NCBI GenBank assembly: GCA_020636435.1
Contig: JACJXX010000002.1
Coordinates: 1,426,001 to 1,490,000, forward strand
Length of the DNA: 64,000 bases
Source of the DNA: Lewinellaceae bacterium
GTDB lineage: Bacteria > Bacteroidota > Bacteroidia > Chitinophagales > Saprospiraceae
Direction: 5' to 3'
Below the pieces are notes generated by a model, which had not been told where the DNA came from, made no database searches, and saw only the letters and a program-made list of their open reading frames with translations. Shown here piece by piece: positions 24,844 through 33,044 of this stretch; position 1 is the stretch's first letter; every line of letters begins with the position of its first letter. The position numbers and the translations under genes were made by a program.

Positions 24844-25995
24844 ATGGACCTTTTCAAAGTATATCCCTTATTCGACATCAAGCCCGTGCGGGGCGAAGGC
24901 TGCTACGTTTTCGACGAGAACGGGCAGGCCTATCTCGACCTGTACGGCGGGCATGCAGTGATCTCCATCGGGCATGGCCACCCTCATTACCTGGAGCGGG
25001 TGAAGGCCCAACTGGAGGCACTGCCGTTTTACTCCAATTCAGTACAAAACGAGCTGCAGGAAACCCTGGCGGCCAAGCTGGGGCAAGTGTCCGGCTGTGA
25101 AGCTTACCGCCTGTTCCTGTGCAATTCCGGAGCGGAGGCCAACGAGAATGCCCTCAAGCTGGCCTCTTTTCAGAATGGCAGGAGCAAAGTAATCGCCTTC
25201 CGGCAGGGCTTCCACGGAAGAACCTCGGCGGCGGTGCGCATTACAGACAACCCAAAGATCGTGGCGCCCATCAATGAAGGATTCGAAGTAGTGTGGCACG
25301 AGCTGAATGACACTGCCGGGGTGCTGGAAAGCCTGGCGCAGGGTGATGTCTGTGCTGTAATGGTGGAGGGCATTCAGGGCATCGGGGGGATTTATATGCC
25401 CGATCCTGTTTTCCTGCAGGCTGTTGACGCCGCCTGCCGGCAGCAGAGTACCGTGCTGATCCTCGACGAGGTGCAGTCGGGTTACGGGCGCAGCGGGGCT
25501 TTCTTTGCTTTCCAACACGCAGATATTATCCCGGGCCTGATCACCGTAGCTAAGGGCATGGGCAACGGCTTTCCCATAGGCGGTGTGCTGATCCACCCTG
25601 AGTTCGAGGCCTGGCATGGCATGCTGGGTTCCACTTTTGGCGGCAGCCACCTGGCCTGCGCCGCAGGGCTGGCAGTACTGGAGGTCATCGAACGGGAGCA
25701 ACTGATGGCCAATGCCGCAGAAGTCGGCCAATACCTGATGCAGGAATTGCAAGGTTTCAGCCCGATAAAAGAAGTGAGGGGAATGGGGCTGATGATCGGG
25801 GCCAGCTTCGAGTATCCGGTCAGCGCCCTGCGCGCCCGGTTGCTGTTTGAAGAAAAGGTATTTACGGGTTCCGCTTCCTGCCCAAAGACGCTGCGGCTAT
25901 TGCCGCCGCTGAGCCTCACCCGGGCAGAGGCCAGCCTGTTCCTGGAAAAACTGCATGCCATCCTGAAGCGGACGCCACAAACGAAAGCAGCATGA
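24844..25995 (+). CDS. argD: N-acylornithine aminotransferase
   Basis: 383 residues, class III PLP aminotransferase. Visible are the glycine-rich GGHAVISIGHGHP, NSGAEANENALKLA, the LILDEVQSGYGRSG block with the PLP-contacting Asp, and the Schiff-base Lys in TVAKGMGNGFPIGG. It makes N-acylornithine from the semialdehyde with glutamate as donor. Its TGA overlaps the argF' start (ATGA), so the two are coupled. Confidence 0.93.
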   Translation: MDLFKVYPLFDIKPVRGEGCYVFDENGQAYLDLYGGHAVISIGHGHPHYLERVKAQLEALPFYSNSVQNELQETLAAKLGQVSGCEAYRLFLCNSGAEANENALKLASFQNGRSKVIAFRQGFHGRTSAAVRITDNPKIVAPINEGFEVVWHELNDTAGVLESLAQGDVCAVMVEGIQGIGGIYMPDPVFLQAVDAACRQQSTVLILDEVQSGYGRSGAFFAFQHADIIPGLITVAKGMGNGFPIGGVLIHPEFEAWHGMLGSTFGGSHLACAAGLAVLEVIEREQLMANAAEVGQYLMQELQGFSPIKEVRGMGLMIGASFEYPVSALRARLLFEEKVFTGSASCPKTLRLLPPLSLTRAEASLFLEKLHAILKRTPQTKAA

Positions 25996-26936
25996 AGCAA
26001 TTTACCTCCGTCCATGACGTCTCCAACCCCGAAGCCCTGGTGAAAGAAGCCCTGGCCCTGAAGCAGCAGCCCCGGGGCAGCCTGCGGCATATTGGCCAGA
26101 ATCACACCATCGCCCTGCTCTTTTTCAACCCCAGCCTGCGCACCCGCCTGAGCACTCAGAAAGCGGCTATAGAACTGGGGATGTCGGTTATGGATTACAG
26201 TGCCGGCCAGGGTTGGCAACTGGAATTCGAGGACGGCGCCGTTATGAACCTGGATAAGGCGGAACACATCAAAGAAGCGGCGGCGGTGATCAGCCAGTAT
26301 GCCGACATCATCGGCATCCGCACCTTCCCGGGCCTGCAGGACCGCGAGCAGGATTATTCGGACTACATCCTCCGGCAATTTCAGCAATACGCCCGGGTGC
26401 CGGTCATCAGCCTGGAGTCGGCCATCCGCCACCCCCTGCAGTCGCTGACGGACTGGGCGACGATCGAAGAGTACCGCCCGGCCCACCGCCCCAAAGTGGC
26501 GCTCAGTTGGGCGCCCCATCCGAGGGCGCTGCCGCAGGCCGTCGCCAACTCTTTCCTGGAGTGGATGAGGTTGGCCGACGTGGAACTGGTACTCACCCAT
26601 CCGCCCGGCTATGAACTGGCGGAGGAATTTACCCGGGGGGTTCCTGTGACGCACGATCAAAATGACGCTTTCAGAGGCGCCGACTTCATCTACGCCAAGA
26701 ACTGGTCGTCCTACCAGGACTACGGCCGGATTCTCAGCCAGGACGCCGGATGGATGATCACCCCCGAAAAGATGGCGCTGACCAATAATGGAAAATTCAT
26801 GCACTGCCTGCCGGTGCGCCGCAATGTAGTGGTGGCCGACGCCGTGCTGGATGACCCCAATTCCCTGGCAGTCGAGCAGGCGAATAACCGGACTTATGCG
26901 GCGATGGCCGTATTGAAGATGCTTTTGGAAAGATAG
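25992..26936 (+). CDS. argF': N-acylornithine carbamoyltransferase, predicted N-succinylornithine type
   Basis: 314 residues. Carbamoyl-phosphate motif FFNPSLRTRLSTQ, the WQLEFEDG loop, WAPHPRALPQAVANSF and MHCLPVRRNVVV place it with Bacteroides/Xanthomonas-type transcarbamylases, not normal ArgF. At the position equal to Glu92 of X. campestris acetylornithine transcarbamylase and Pro90 of B. fragilis succinylornithine transcarbamylase it has Ala90 (DKAEHIKEA). Published E92 mutants (P, S, V, A) turned the acetyl enzyme into a succinyl enzyme, so Ala predicts N-succinylornithine as substrate. Coupled to argD by a four-base overlap. Confidence 0.92.
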   Translation: MKQFTSVHDVSNPEALVKEALALKQQPRGSLRHIGQNHTIALLFFNPSLRTRLSTQKAAIELGMSVMDYSAGQGWQLEFEDGAVMNLDKAEHIKEAAAVISQYADIIGIRTFPGLQDREQDYSDYILRQFQQYARVPVISLESAIRHPLQSLTDWATIEEYRPAHRPKVALSWAPHPRALPQAVANSFLEWMRLADVELVLTHPPGYELAEEFTRGVPVTHDQNDAFRGADFIYAKNWSSYQDYGRILSQDAGWMITPEKMALTNNGKFMHCLPVRRNVVVADAVLDDPNSLAVEQANNRTYAAMAVLKMLLER

Positions 26937-26974
26937 AAAAGTAAAATGTATAAAAAATTAATTGTCGATGATAA

Positions 26975-27265
26975 GATGCTATTGATGCTTCGTTTGCCCC
27001 ATTCTCGGGGGCAAACGGATGCTGGGCCTACGGCCGTAGATGCTATAGCATCCACAGCCCCGGCATGCGCCGGGATGTCGCTGCGCTCCACATCCATAGC
27101 ATCCACAGCATCCATAGCATCCATAGCATCCACAGCCCCGACATTCGCCGGGATGTCGCTGCGCTCCACATCCATAGCATCCACAGCATCCATAGCATCC
27201 ATAGCATCCATAGCATCCACAGCCCCGACATTCGCCGGGATGTCGCTGCGCTCCACATCCATAGC
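26975..27265 (+). repeat. Compound tandem array before argB (ATCCATAGC words)
   Basis: Nine-base words ATCCATAGC and ATCCACAGC alternate with a longer unit starting CAGCCCCGACATTCGCCGG and running on through GATGTCGCTGCGCTCC. The longer unit starts at 27055, 27133 and 27220, a spacing of 78 and 87 bp that differs by one nine-base word. To the left, GATGCTATTGATGC (26976) and GATGCTATAGCATC (27039) supply inverted words, with a TTTGCCCC/GGGGCAAA hairpin between. All units are multiples of three, so the argB frame stays open through the array. Confidence 0.92.
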
Positions 27266-28066
27266 ATGAAAAAAACCTTGCACCTGTTCAAGATCGGCGG
27301 AGCAATCCTGGAAGACAACAAAGAGCTGGAAGAAACCCTGGCCTTCTTCAGCAACCTGCCCGGCCGGAAGCTGCTCGTCCACGGCGGGGGGCGGCGCGCC
27401 AGCCGGATGAGCCGGCAGCTCGGCATCGAACCGAAGCTGCACGAGGGAAGGCGGATAACGGATGCCGCTACCCTGGAAGTGGTGGTGATGGTGTACGCAG
27501 GGCTGGAGAATAAAAAAGTGGTGAGCATGCTGCAGGCCCTGGGCTGCAACGCCATCGGATTGAGCGGCGCCGACGGCAACGTCATCCTGGCGGCCAAACG
27601 GCCGGTCAAAGACATCGACTACGGCTACGTAGGCGACGTCAAAACCATCAACACCCAAAGCCTGGCCGCCCTGCTGGAAGCCGGCATGACGCCGGCGCTC
27701 TGCGCCATCACTCACGACGGGAAGGGACAACTGCTCAACACCAACGCCGATACCATTGCCGCCGAACTGGCTATTGCCCTGACAGCGCAGTATCAGGCAA
27801 ACCTGTACTACTGTTTTGAAAAACCAGGTGTAATGACCGATTTAGACAATACGGATTCCGTGATCCGCTTTCTGGACCCGGAGCTTTACGCCGCTTACCG
27901 GCAACAGGGCATCATCGCCGAAGGCATGATCCCCAAACTGGACAATGCCTTCCGGGCGCTGAAGGCGGGAGCGGCCTCGGTGCAGGTTGGAGACAGGAAA
28001 TCGCTGGCGCTGGGCAGGGCTACGCAGTTGGTGTGGACGACGGATTTTCCGGAATCAAACATTTAG
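27266..28066 (+). CDS. argB: N-acylglutamate kinase
   Basis: 266 residues from ATG 27266. The frame is open 67 codons further upstream through the word array, giving an (IHS)n stretch, but MKKTLHLFKIGGAILED is the natural start of the amino-acid-kinase fold. LLVHGGGRRASRMSRQLGI binds the phosphates, NIDT-like LLNTNADTIAAELA and a C-terminal GMIPKLDNAFRAL follow. It phosphorylates N-acetyl- or N-succinylglutamate. It has no N-terminal extension of the arginine-inhibited class. The start codon touches the array. Confidence 0.93.
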   Translation: MKKTLHLFKIGGAILEDNKELEETLAFFSNLPGRKLLVHGGGRRASRMSRQLGIEPKLHEGRRITDAATLEVVVMVYAGLENKKVVSMLQALGCNAIGLSGADGNVILAAKRPVKDIDYGYVGDVKTINTQSLAALLEAGMTPALCAITHDGKGQLLNTNADTIAAELAIALTAQYQANLYYCFEKPGVMTDLDNTDSVIRFLDPELYAAYRQQGIIAEGMIPKLDNAFRALKAGAASVQVGDRKSLALGRATQLVWTTDFPESNI

Positions 28067-28200
28067 AGTGCTCAAAACATAGGCCAATAGAACACGAATG
28101 ACGCTGATTTGGCGGATTTACACGGATATGCCATCCCTACAAGCTCTTTATTGGCAACATGCTATCCTTTAACCTGAAACAACCTCGCCTCCGGTAAAAA

Positions 28201-29286
28201 ATGAAAGAATTAATAAAAAACGCTCTATCCTTACTTCAACAACTCATCGCCACCCCTTCCTTCTCCCGGGAAGAAGCGGGCACGGCCGAGCTCATCGAGG
28301 CGTTTTTCAGGAGCCACAGCATACCCACCCACCGCAAGGGCAACAACATCTGGGCCTTTTCCAAACACCAAGATGAAGCAAAACCTTTCGTACTGCTCAA
28401 TTCCCACCACGACACCGTCCGGCCGGCGCAGGGCTGGCGGCGCGATCCGTTCACGCCCACTATCGAAGGCGATGACCTGTATGGGCTGGGCAGCAACGAC
28501 GCCGGAGGGCCGCTGGTGTCTCTGATCGCCACCTTTCTTCATTTCTACACCGCCGAAGCGTTGCCCTTCAACCTCATCCTGGCCGCCACGGCGGAGGAGG
28601 AAATTTCCGGGCCGAACGGCATTGCTTCCATCCTGGAAGAACTCCCGGAAATAGCCGTGGGCCTCATCGGAGAGCCCACCCAAATGCAGATGGCTGTCGC
28701 CGAGCGCGGCCTGATGGTGATCGACGCCGAAACAAAGGGGAAAGCTGGCCACGCCGCCCGGGAGGAAGGCATCAACGCCATTTACCTGGCGCTGCAGGAC
28801 ATTCAGTGGATCAAGGAGTATCAATTCGAAAAGGTATCTCCTACTCTGGGACGGGTGAAGGCCACGGTCACGCAGATCGAAGCAGGCTCCCAACACAATG
28901 TGGTGCCCGACAGCTGCCGCTACGTCATTGATGTGCGCACCCAGGAGCGCTACACCAACCGCGAGGTTTTCGACATCCTGCAAAAGCACACCCTCGCCGA
29001 ACTAACGGCCCGTTCCTTCCGCCTCAACCCCAGCGGCATCCCATCGGATCATCCACTGGTGCAAGCAGGCCTCTCCCTGGGCATGGAAACCTATGGCTCC
29101 CCTACCCTTTCCGACCAGGCGCTGTGTTTCTTCCCCACCGTCAAGATTGGCCCGGGAGACAGCGCCCGCTCTCATACTGCCGATGAGTTTATCCGGGTGA
29201 GCGAGGTGGAAGCCGGAATAAAAATGTACATTCGGTTAATCAACACATTTGCTCAACGGGTTATGGCTAGTGCGGTTATTGGTTAA
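28201..29286 (+). CDS. argE: M20 deacylase, ArgE type
   Basis: 361 residues, M20 metallopeptidase. Metal ligands are visible in LLNSHHDTVRP, the catalytic Asp-Asp region DLYGLGSNDAGGP, the general base TAEEEISG and a distal His in ARSHTADEF. In this cluster it most likely removes the acyl group from N-succinylcitrulline (or N-succinylornithine). A related DapE activity is less likely from context. The 134-bp spacer before it carries GCGGATTTACACGGAT-type words like those near 2465. Confidence 0.88.
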   Translation: MKELIKNALSLLQQLIATPSFSREEAGTAELIEAFFRSHSIPTHRKGNNIWAFSKHQDEAKPFVLLNSHHDTVRPAQGWRRDPFTPTIEGDDLYGLGSNDAGGPLVSLIATFLHFYTAEALPFNLILAATAEEEISGPNGIASILEELPEIAVGLIGEPTQMQMAVAERGLMVIDAETKGKAGHAAREEGINAIYLALQDIQWIKEYQFEKVSPTLGRVKATVTQIEAGSQHNVVPDSCRYVIDVRTQERYTNREVFDILQKHTLAELTARSFRLNPSGIPSDHPLVQAGLSLGMETYGSPTLSDQALCFFPTVKIGPGDSARSHTADEFIRVSEVEAGIKMYIRLINTFAQRVMASAVIG

Positions 29287-29419
29287 TTGGGTTATTGAGG
29301 GGTGGGCATAATGATATTATGGAAGGCGCCTGCCTGCCGCGAGACGCGGCCTTGCAGGCAGGCGTATTCTAGTTCGACATAATGCCAATTTAGGGCTTTG
29401 ATCCACCCCCTAACCCCCG

Positions 29420-30748
29420 TGTCTTGCGACGTTAATTTGGGGTAAAAATATCGACGCAAAGCCGTACCTTTCGTTCTTTGACACCAATGCAAAACCAACA
29501 ATCATGGGAAAGCCAATACCCTACGATTTCCGTGCCAAGATAGCCCAGCGCAAGCAATCAGGCGACAGCTATATGGACATAGCCTTGGACCTAGGCCTTT
29601 CGGAAAGCGCTGTAAAAAAAATATGGTATAAGTACCTTAAGGAAGGCGAGTCAGCCTTCCATACCAAGCACAACAACTGCGGGCGCACATCTCCTTATGG
29701 CCAGGATATCCGCGATGCTGTAGAGGGCGTGCGCGACAATATGCAGGGGGCTGAATATGTCCACTCCAAGCTGTCGGCAAAACACCCTGGCTTAACCCTG
29801 CCAAGCGCCCGGACTCTGCAACGGTGGTGGGCAGCAGAAGGGACAGGGCGCCCTAAGGGGCGGGTTGCTTCGGAAAAAAAAGGGGGTGGAGCCAGCAAGC
29901 CCACCAAACCTGGCAAATAGACGGCAAGGAACAAATCAAGCTGGCTGACGGCACAGAGGTCAGCTGGATGAACATAGTGGACGAAGCTTCCACAGCCCAC
30001 CTCAAAGCCAGCGTACAGCCTTGCCGCACCGTCGCACAGATGGACGGGCAAGCCGCTGTGCAGGCAGTCAATGGCTGCTTTGGGCGTTGGGGGTTGCCGG
30101 AAAACATAAAAATAGACAACGGCCAGCCCTTCGTTAACCCTAAAAGCCGGGACGTGCCCACCTTGGCTAAACTGTGGTGGGTAGGCTTGGGGGTCAACGT
30201 CATACAGAACACTCCGAAATGCCCAGAGCAAAACGGCGCGGTAGAGTGTTCGCAGGGCGTCATGAACAGCTGGTCCAACCCAGCCAGCCAACCCGACAAG
30301 GAAGCTCTCCAGCAACGGCTGGACGAAGAAAGCGAATTCCAGAGGAACCACTACCGGATCCCATCCAAAAAGTACAAGGCTCGCATAGAGCTTTACCCAG
30401 GGCTGATAAACAACCCACGCCCATACAGCCCGGAGCTTTTTGACATGGAGCGGGTATATGCTTACCTCAGCCGGCAAGCATGGCAACGCTCCGTCAAGGA
30501 TAATGGCCAAGTCAAGATGTTTAGCAATTGGATATATATAGGTACAAGGTTTGCGAAGGAAACCGTAACCGTAACCTTCGACCCCTTAGAGGCGCAGTGG
30601 CTGTTTAGAAAAAACGATGGCACCCTGTTAAAGGCTTCGAACGTGGGCATCCCTACCGAAAAGGAAATCAAGGATTTTGCATTGGTGTCAAAGAACTTGG
30701 ATATAACTTAGTGGCGATTTTAAAACCCCAAATTAACGTCGCAAGACA
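29420..30748 (+). mobile_element. Complete insertion sequence with DDE (rve) transposase
   Basis: The ends are TG...CA with a perfect 24-bp terminal inverted repeat beginning TGTCTTGCGACGTTAATTTG. A five-base direct repeat, CCCCG, flanks it (29415-29419 and 30749-30753). At 1329 bp, with one transposase made by frameshift, it fits IS3/IS481-like elements; the exact family needs a search. It sits between argE and argH and cuts a palindrome. Intact ends and ORF suggest a recent, perhaps still active, insertion. Confidence 0.92.
29504..30711 (+). CDS. Transposase made by -1 frameshift (HTH + rve)
   Basis: The first frame (29504-29920, 138 residues) has a helix-turn-helix of the transposase type (YMDIALDLGLSESAVKKIW) and a second one (LPSARTLQRWWAAEG). 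At 29874-29881 a run of eight A followed by five G allows a -1 slip on A-AAA-AAA; the new frame reads RGWSQQAHQTWQIDGKEQIK and continues to 30711. The joined product has about 402 residues with the catalytic triad D (WQID), D (IKIDNGQPF) and E (CPEQNGAVE). Frameshifting is inferred from the slippery site; without it only the HTH part is made. Confidence 0.88.
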
Positions 30749-30753
30749 CCCCG

Positions 30754-30817
30754 CCAGCGGGGGACATTTTCCGAGTTTAGCGGCGCGTTCTCCCCCGCTG
30801 GCGGGTCGGGGGGTGGA
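30754..30817. repeat. Palindrome split by the IS (left part 29399-29419)
   Basis: Left of the IS stands TCCACCCCCTAACCCCCG; right of it CCAGCGGGGGACA and then TCCCCCGCTGGCGGG plus TCGGGGGGTGGA. If the IS and one CCCCG are removed, the pieces join into one long inverted repeat of about 30-bp arms. It lay in the argE-argH spacer before the IS came. Confidence 0.8.
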
Positions 30818-31019
30818 ATTTGGAATTTAGTAGGTAAAAACCCATTATTCCCACCCTTTAATTGAGTTATCAGACTTTATTCCAAATAATTTTACATGGC
30901 TGAAAACCTGGCTTTAGGCCCTCATTCTAAAAACCAGATACTTTTAAATGGAATACTGCATCAACAGCCATTATCTTTTACCTTGCACTCATTCACTCAT
31001 TCCTTCAATCACTCCCTTC

Positions 31020-32351
31020 ATGAAACTCTGGCAAAAAAGCTATACCGTCGACCAACAGATAGAAGCCTTCACCGTCGGGCAAGACCGGGAACTGGACCGC
31101 TGCCTGGCGCCCTACGACATACTCGGCTCGCTCGCCCATATCCGCATGCTGGAAAAGATCGGGCTGCTCGGCGCGGACGAGCAGAAACAATTGGCAGCCA
31201 AACTGCGGCAGCTGTACCAGCAGGCCAGCAAAGGGGAACTGGCCATCGAAGAAGGCATAGAAGACATCCACTCCCAGGTGGAGTTGTTGCTGACCCGCGA
31301 GCTGGGCGACGCCGGCAGGAAAATCCATGCTGGCCGTTCGCGCAACGACCAGGTGCTGGTCGACCTGCGGCTGTACTTTCGGGCGGAGCTGCAGGAAATC
31401 GTGGAGTTGACCGAGCGGCTCTTCACCATCCTGCTGCAGTTGGCCGAGCGGCACCGCCACATCCTGCTACCGGGTTATACCCACTTTCAGGCCGCCATGC
31501 CGTCCAGTTTCGGGCTGTGGTTCAGCGCCTACGCCGAATCGCTGGTGGATGACCTGCGGCTGCTGCAGAGCGTTTACCACATCATCAACCAGAACCCCCT
31601 GGGCTCAGCCGCCGGCTACGGCACTTCCTTCCCGCTGGACCGGGCGCTGACTACCCGCCTGCTGGGTTTTGCAGGCCTGAGCTACAACGTCGTCCACGCC
31701 CAGATGGGCCGCGGCAAGACGGAGCTCTTCCTGAGTTACGCCCTGGCCGCCCTGGCGCATACCCTCGGCAAGATGGCCGCCGACGTGGTGCTGTACGTCA
31801 GCCAGAACTTCGCCTTCCTGTCCTTCCCCGACGAATTGACCACCGGCTCCAGCATCATGCCCCACAAGAAGAACCCGGATGTGTTCGAATTGATCCGCGC
31901 CCGCTGCAACCACCTGCAGTCGCTGCCAGTGCAGGTGAGCCAGCTCACTGCCAGCCTGCCTTCGGGCTACCACCGGGATTTTCAACTCCTGAAGGAGGCC
32001 GTCTTTCCCGCCATACAGCATTTGAAAGACTGCCTGGGCATTCTCGCTTACGCCCTGCCTCAGGCCCAGGTAAACCCCCACATCCTGGAAGACGAGCGCT
32101 ACCGGTTCCTCTTCAGCGTGGAGGTGGTTAATGAGTTGGTGCTGCAGGGCGTCCCGTTCCGGGAGGCCTATCAGCAGGTCGGCCGCCAGATTGAGGAAGG
32201 GCAGTTTGAGCCGCCGCAGGAGTTGCGGCATTCGCACGAGGGCAGCCTCGGCAATTTGTGCCTGGAGGAGATTGAGCGGAAAATGGAAAAGGCAATGGAG
32301 GGTTTTCCGTTTGGGGAGGTGGAGGCGGCGATAGAGGCTTTGTTGAGATGA
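31020..32351 (+). CDS. argH: Argininosuccinate lyase
   Basis: 443 residues from ATG 31020 (MKLWQKSYTVD); an upstream ATG in frame would add 24 residues made partly from the CATTCACTCATTC spacer words. Fumarase-fold signature GSSIMPHKKNPD is complete, as are HAGRSRNDQVLVDLRLY and GYTHFQAAMPSSFG. It releases arginine and fumarate, the last step. It is now cut off from argE by the IS, so its expression may depend on the IS or on read-through. Confidence 0.96.
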   Translation: MKLWQKSYTVDQQIEAFTVGQDRELDRCLAPYDILGSLAHIRMLEKIGLLGADEQKQLAAKLRQLYQQASKGELAIEEGIEDIHSQVELLLTRELGDAGRKIHAGRSRNDQVLVDLRLYFRAELQEIVELTERLFTILLQLAERHRHILLPGYTHFQAAMPSSFGLWFSAYAESLVDDLRLLQSVYHIINQNPLGSAAGYGTSFPLDRALTTRLLGFAGLSYNVVHAQMGRGKTELFLSYALAALAHTLGKMAADVVLYVSQNFAFLSFPDELTTGSSIMPHKKNPDVFELIRARCNHLQSLPVQVSQLTASLPSGYHRDFQLLKEAVFPAIQHLKDCLGILAYALPQAQVNPHILEDERYRFLFSVEVVNELVLQGVPFREAYQQVGRQIEEGQFEPPQELRHSHEGSLGNLCLEEIERKMEKAMEGFPFGEVEAAIEALLR

Positions 32352-32356
32352 GGCCC

Positions 32357-32407
32357 CAGGTTTGAGAACCTTCCCCCCAGCTCTGCATAGATAGGTTCTT
32401 AAACCTG
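32357..32407. terminator. Hairpin between convergent argH and azurin genes
   Basis: CAGGTTTGAGAACCT and AGGTTCTTAAACCTG face each other over 21 bases, with one mismatch, directly after the argH stop. No long T-run follows, so termination is likely but not certain. Confidence 0.6.
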
Positions 32408-32432
32408 TGCCCCCTCCTCCACTTGGATAATT

Positions 32433-32990
32433 CTAATTCACAATAAAATCCCCCTGCATATTCACATAATGAGCCGGAAAAGAGCAAAGGTATTTGTAGC
32501 TGCCTTTAGCGGGAGCATCGAACTCGATGGAAGCAGACTGCCCGCCGCCGATCATATCGGTGTGCGCGATGATATTGTCTTTCTGGCTTTCCGGAATGTA
32601 TTTGTTGTCCTTGGCCAGAGCAGCCTCGTTGGCAAAGGCCTCGACCGTTATCTCCGGTTTCAGCAGAACAAAATTGTGCCCCATCGCTTCAACAGGCATT
32701 TTGCCGATGTGCGTCAGAGTCAGCTTGATCTTCTGGCCTTCTTTCACCTCGATCTTGTTCAGGTTGTACTTCATCATATCATCGCCGGTGAGACGGATGG
32801 TAACGGTGCTTCCGTCCTCCGATACTTCTATCGGCGGTTGCTCGTCGGCGATCATGGATTTCGGCTTTTCCTTAGCCTCGCCGGCAGAACTGTCGCTGTC
32901 GGCTGCGCCGCCACCGCAGGACGACAGCAGGATAGTAAAGCTTAAAAACACCATTGCTGCGCCCAGGATTGAAATTGCATTTTTTCTCAT
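32433..32990 (-). CDS. Azurin-type blue copper lipoprotein
   Basis: 185 residues. A signal peptide ends in the lipobox LLSSC, so the protein is lipid-anchored outside the cytoplasm. After a Ser/Ala/Glu-rich linker the cupredoxin domain (about 60-185) has all type 1 copper ligands: His in AMGHNFVLL, then Cys and His in CSFPAHYVNMQG with the axial Met. It carries single electrons, probably to or from a respiratory or denitrification enzyme; the partner is not in view. Confidence 0.92.
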   Translation of the reverse strand: MRKNAISILGAAMVFLSFTILLSSCGGGAADSDSSAGEAKEKPKSMIADEQPPIEVSEDGSTVTIRLTGDDMMKYNLNKIEVKEGQKIKLTLTHIGKMPVEAMGHNFVLLKPEITVEAFANEAALAKDNKYIPESQKDNIIAHTDMIGGGQSASIEFDAPAKGSYKYLCSFPAHYVNMQGDFIVN

Positions 32991-33044
32991 GACTTTACGG
33001 TTTTTGTAGATCAGCCAAGGTAAGGCTTATTTCTGTTTTAAACC

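Noticed and set aside
27065..27265. N-terminal extension of ArgB
   Set aside because: Open only because the array units are multiples of three; the kinase fold starts at 27266. Kept as a finding, not as part of the gene.
27043..27730. Minus-strand ORFs through the argB array
   Set aside because: They are antisense to argB and consist mainly of translated repeat words (WML and DAM runs).
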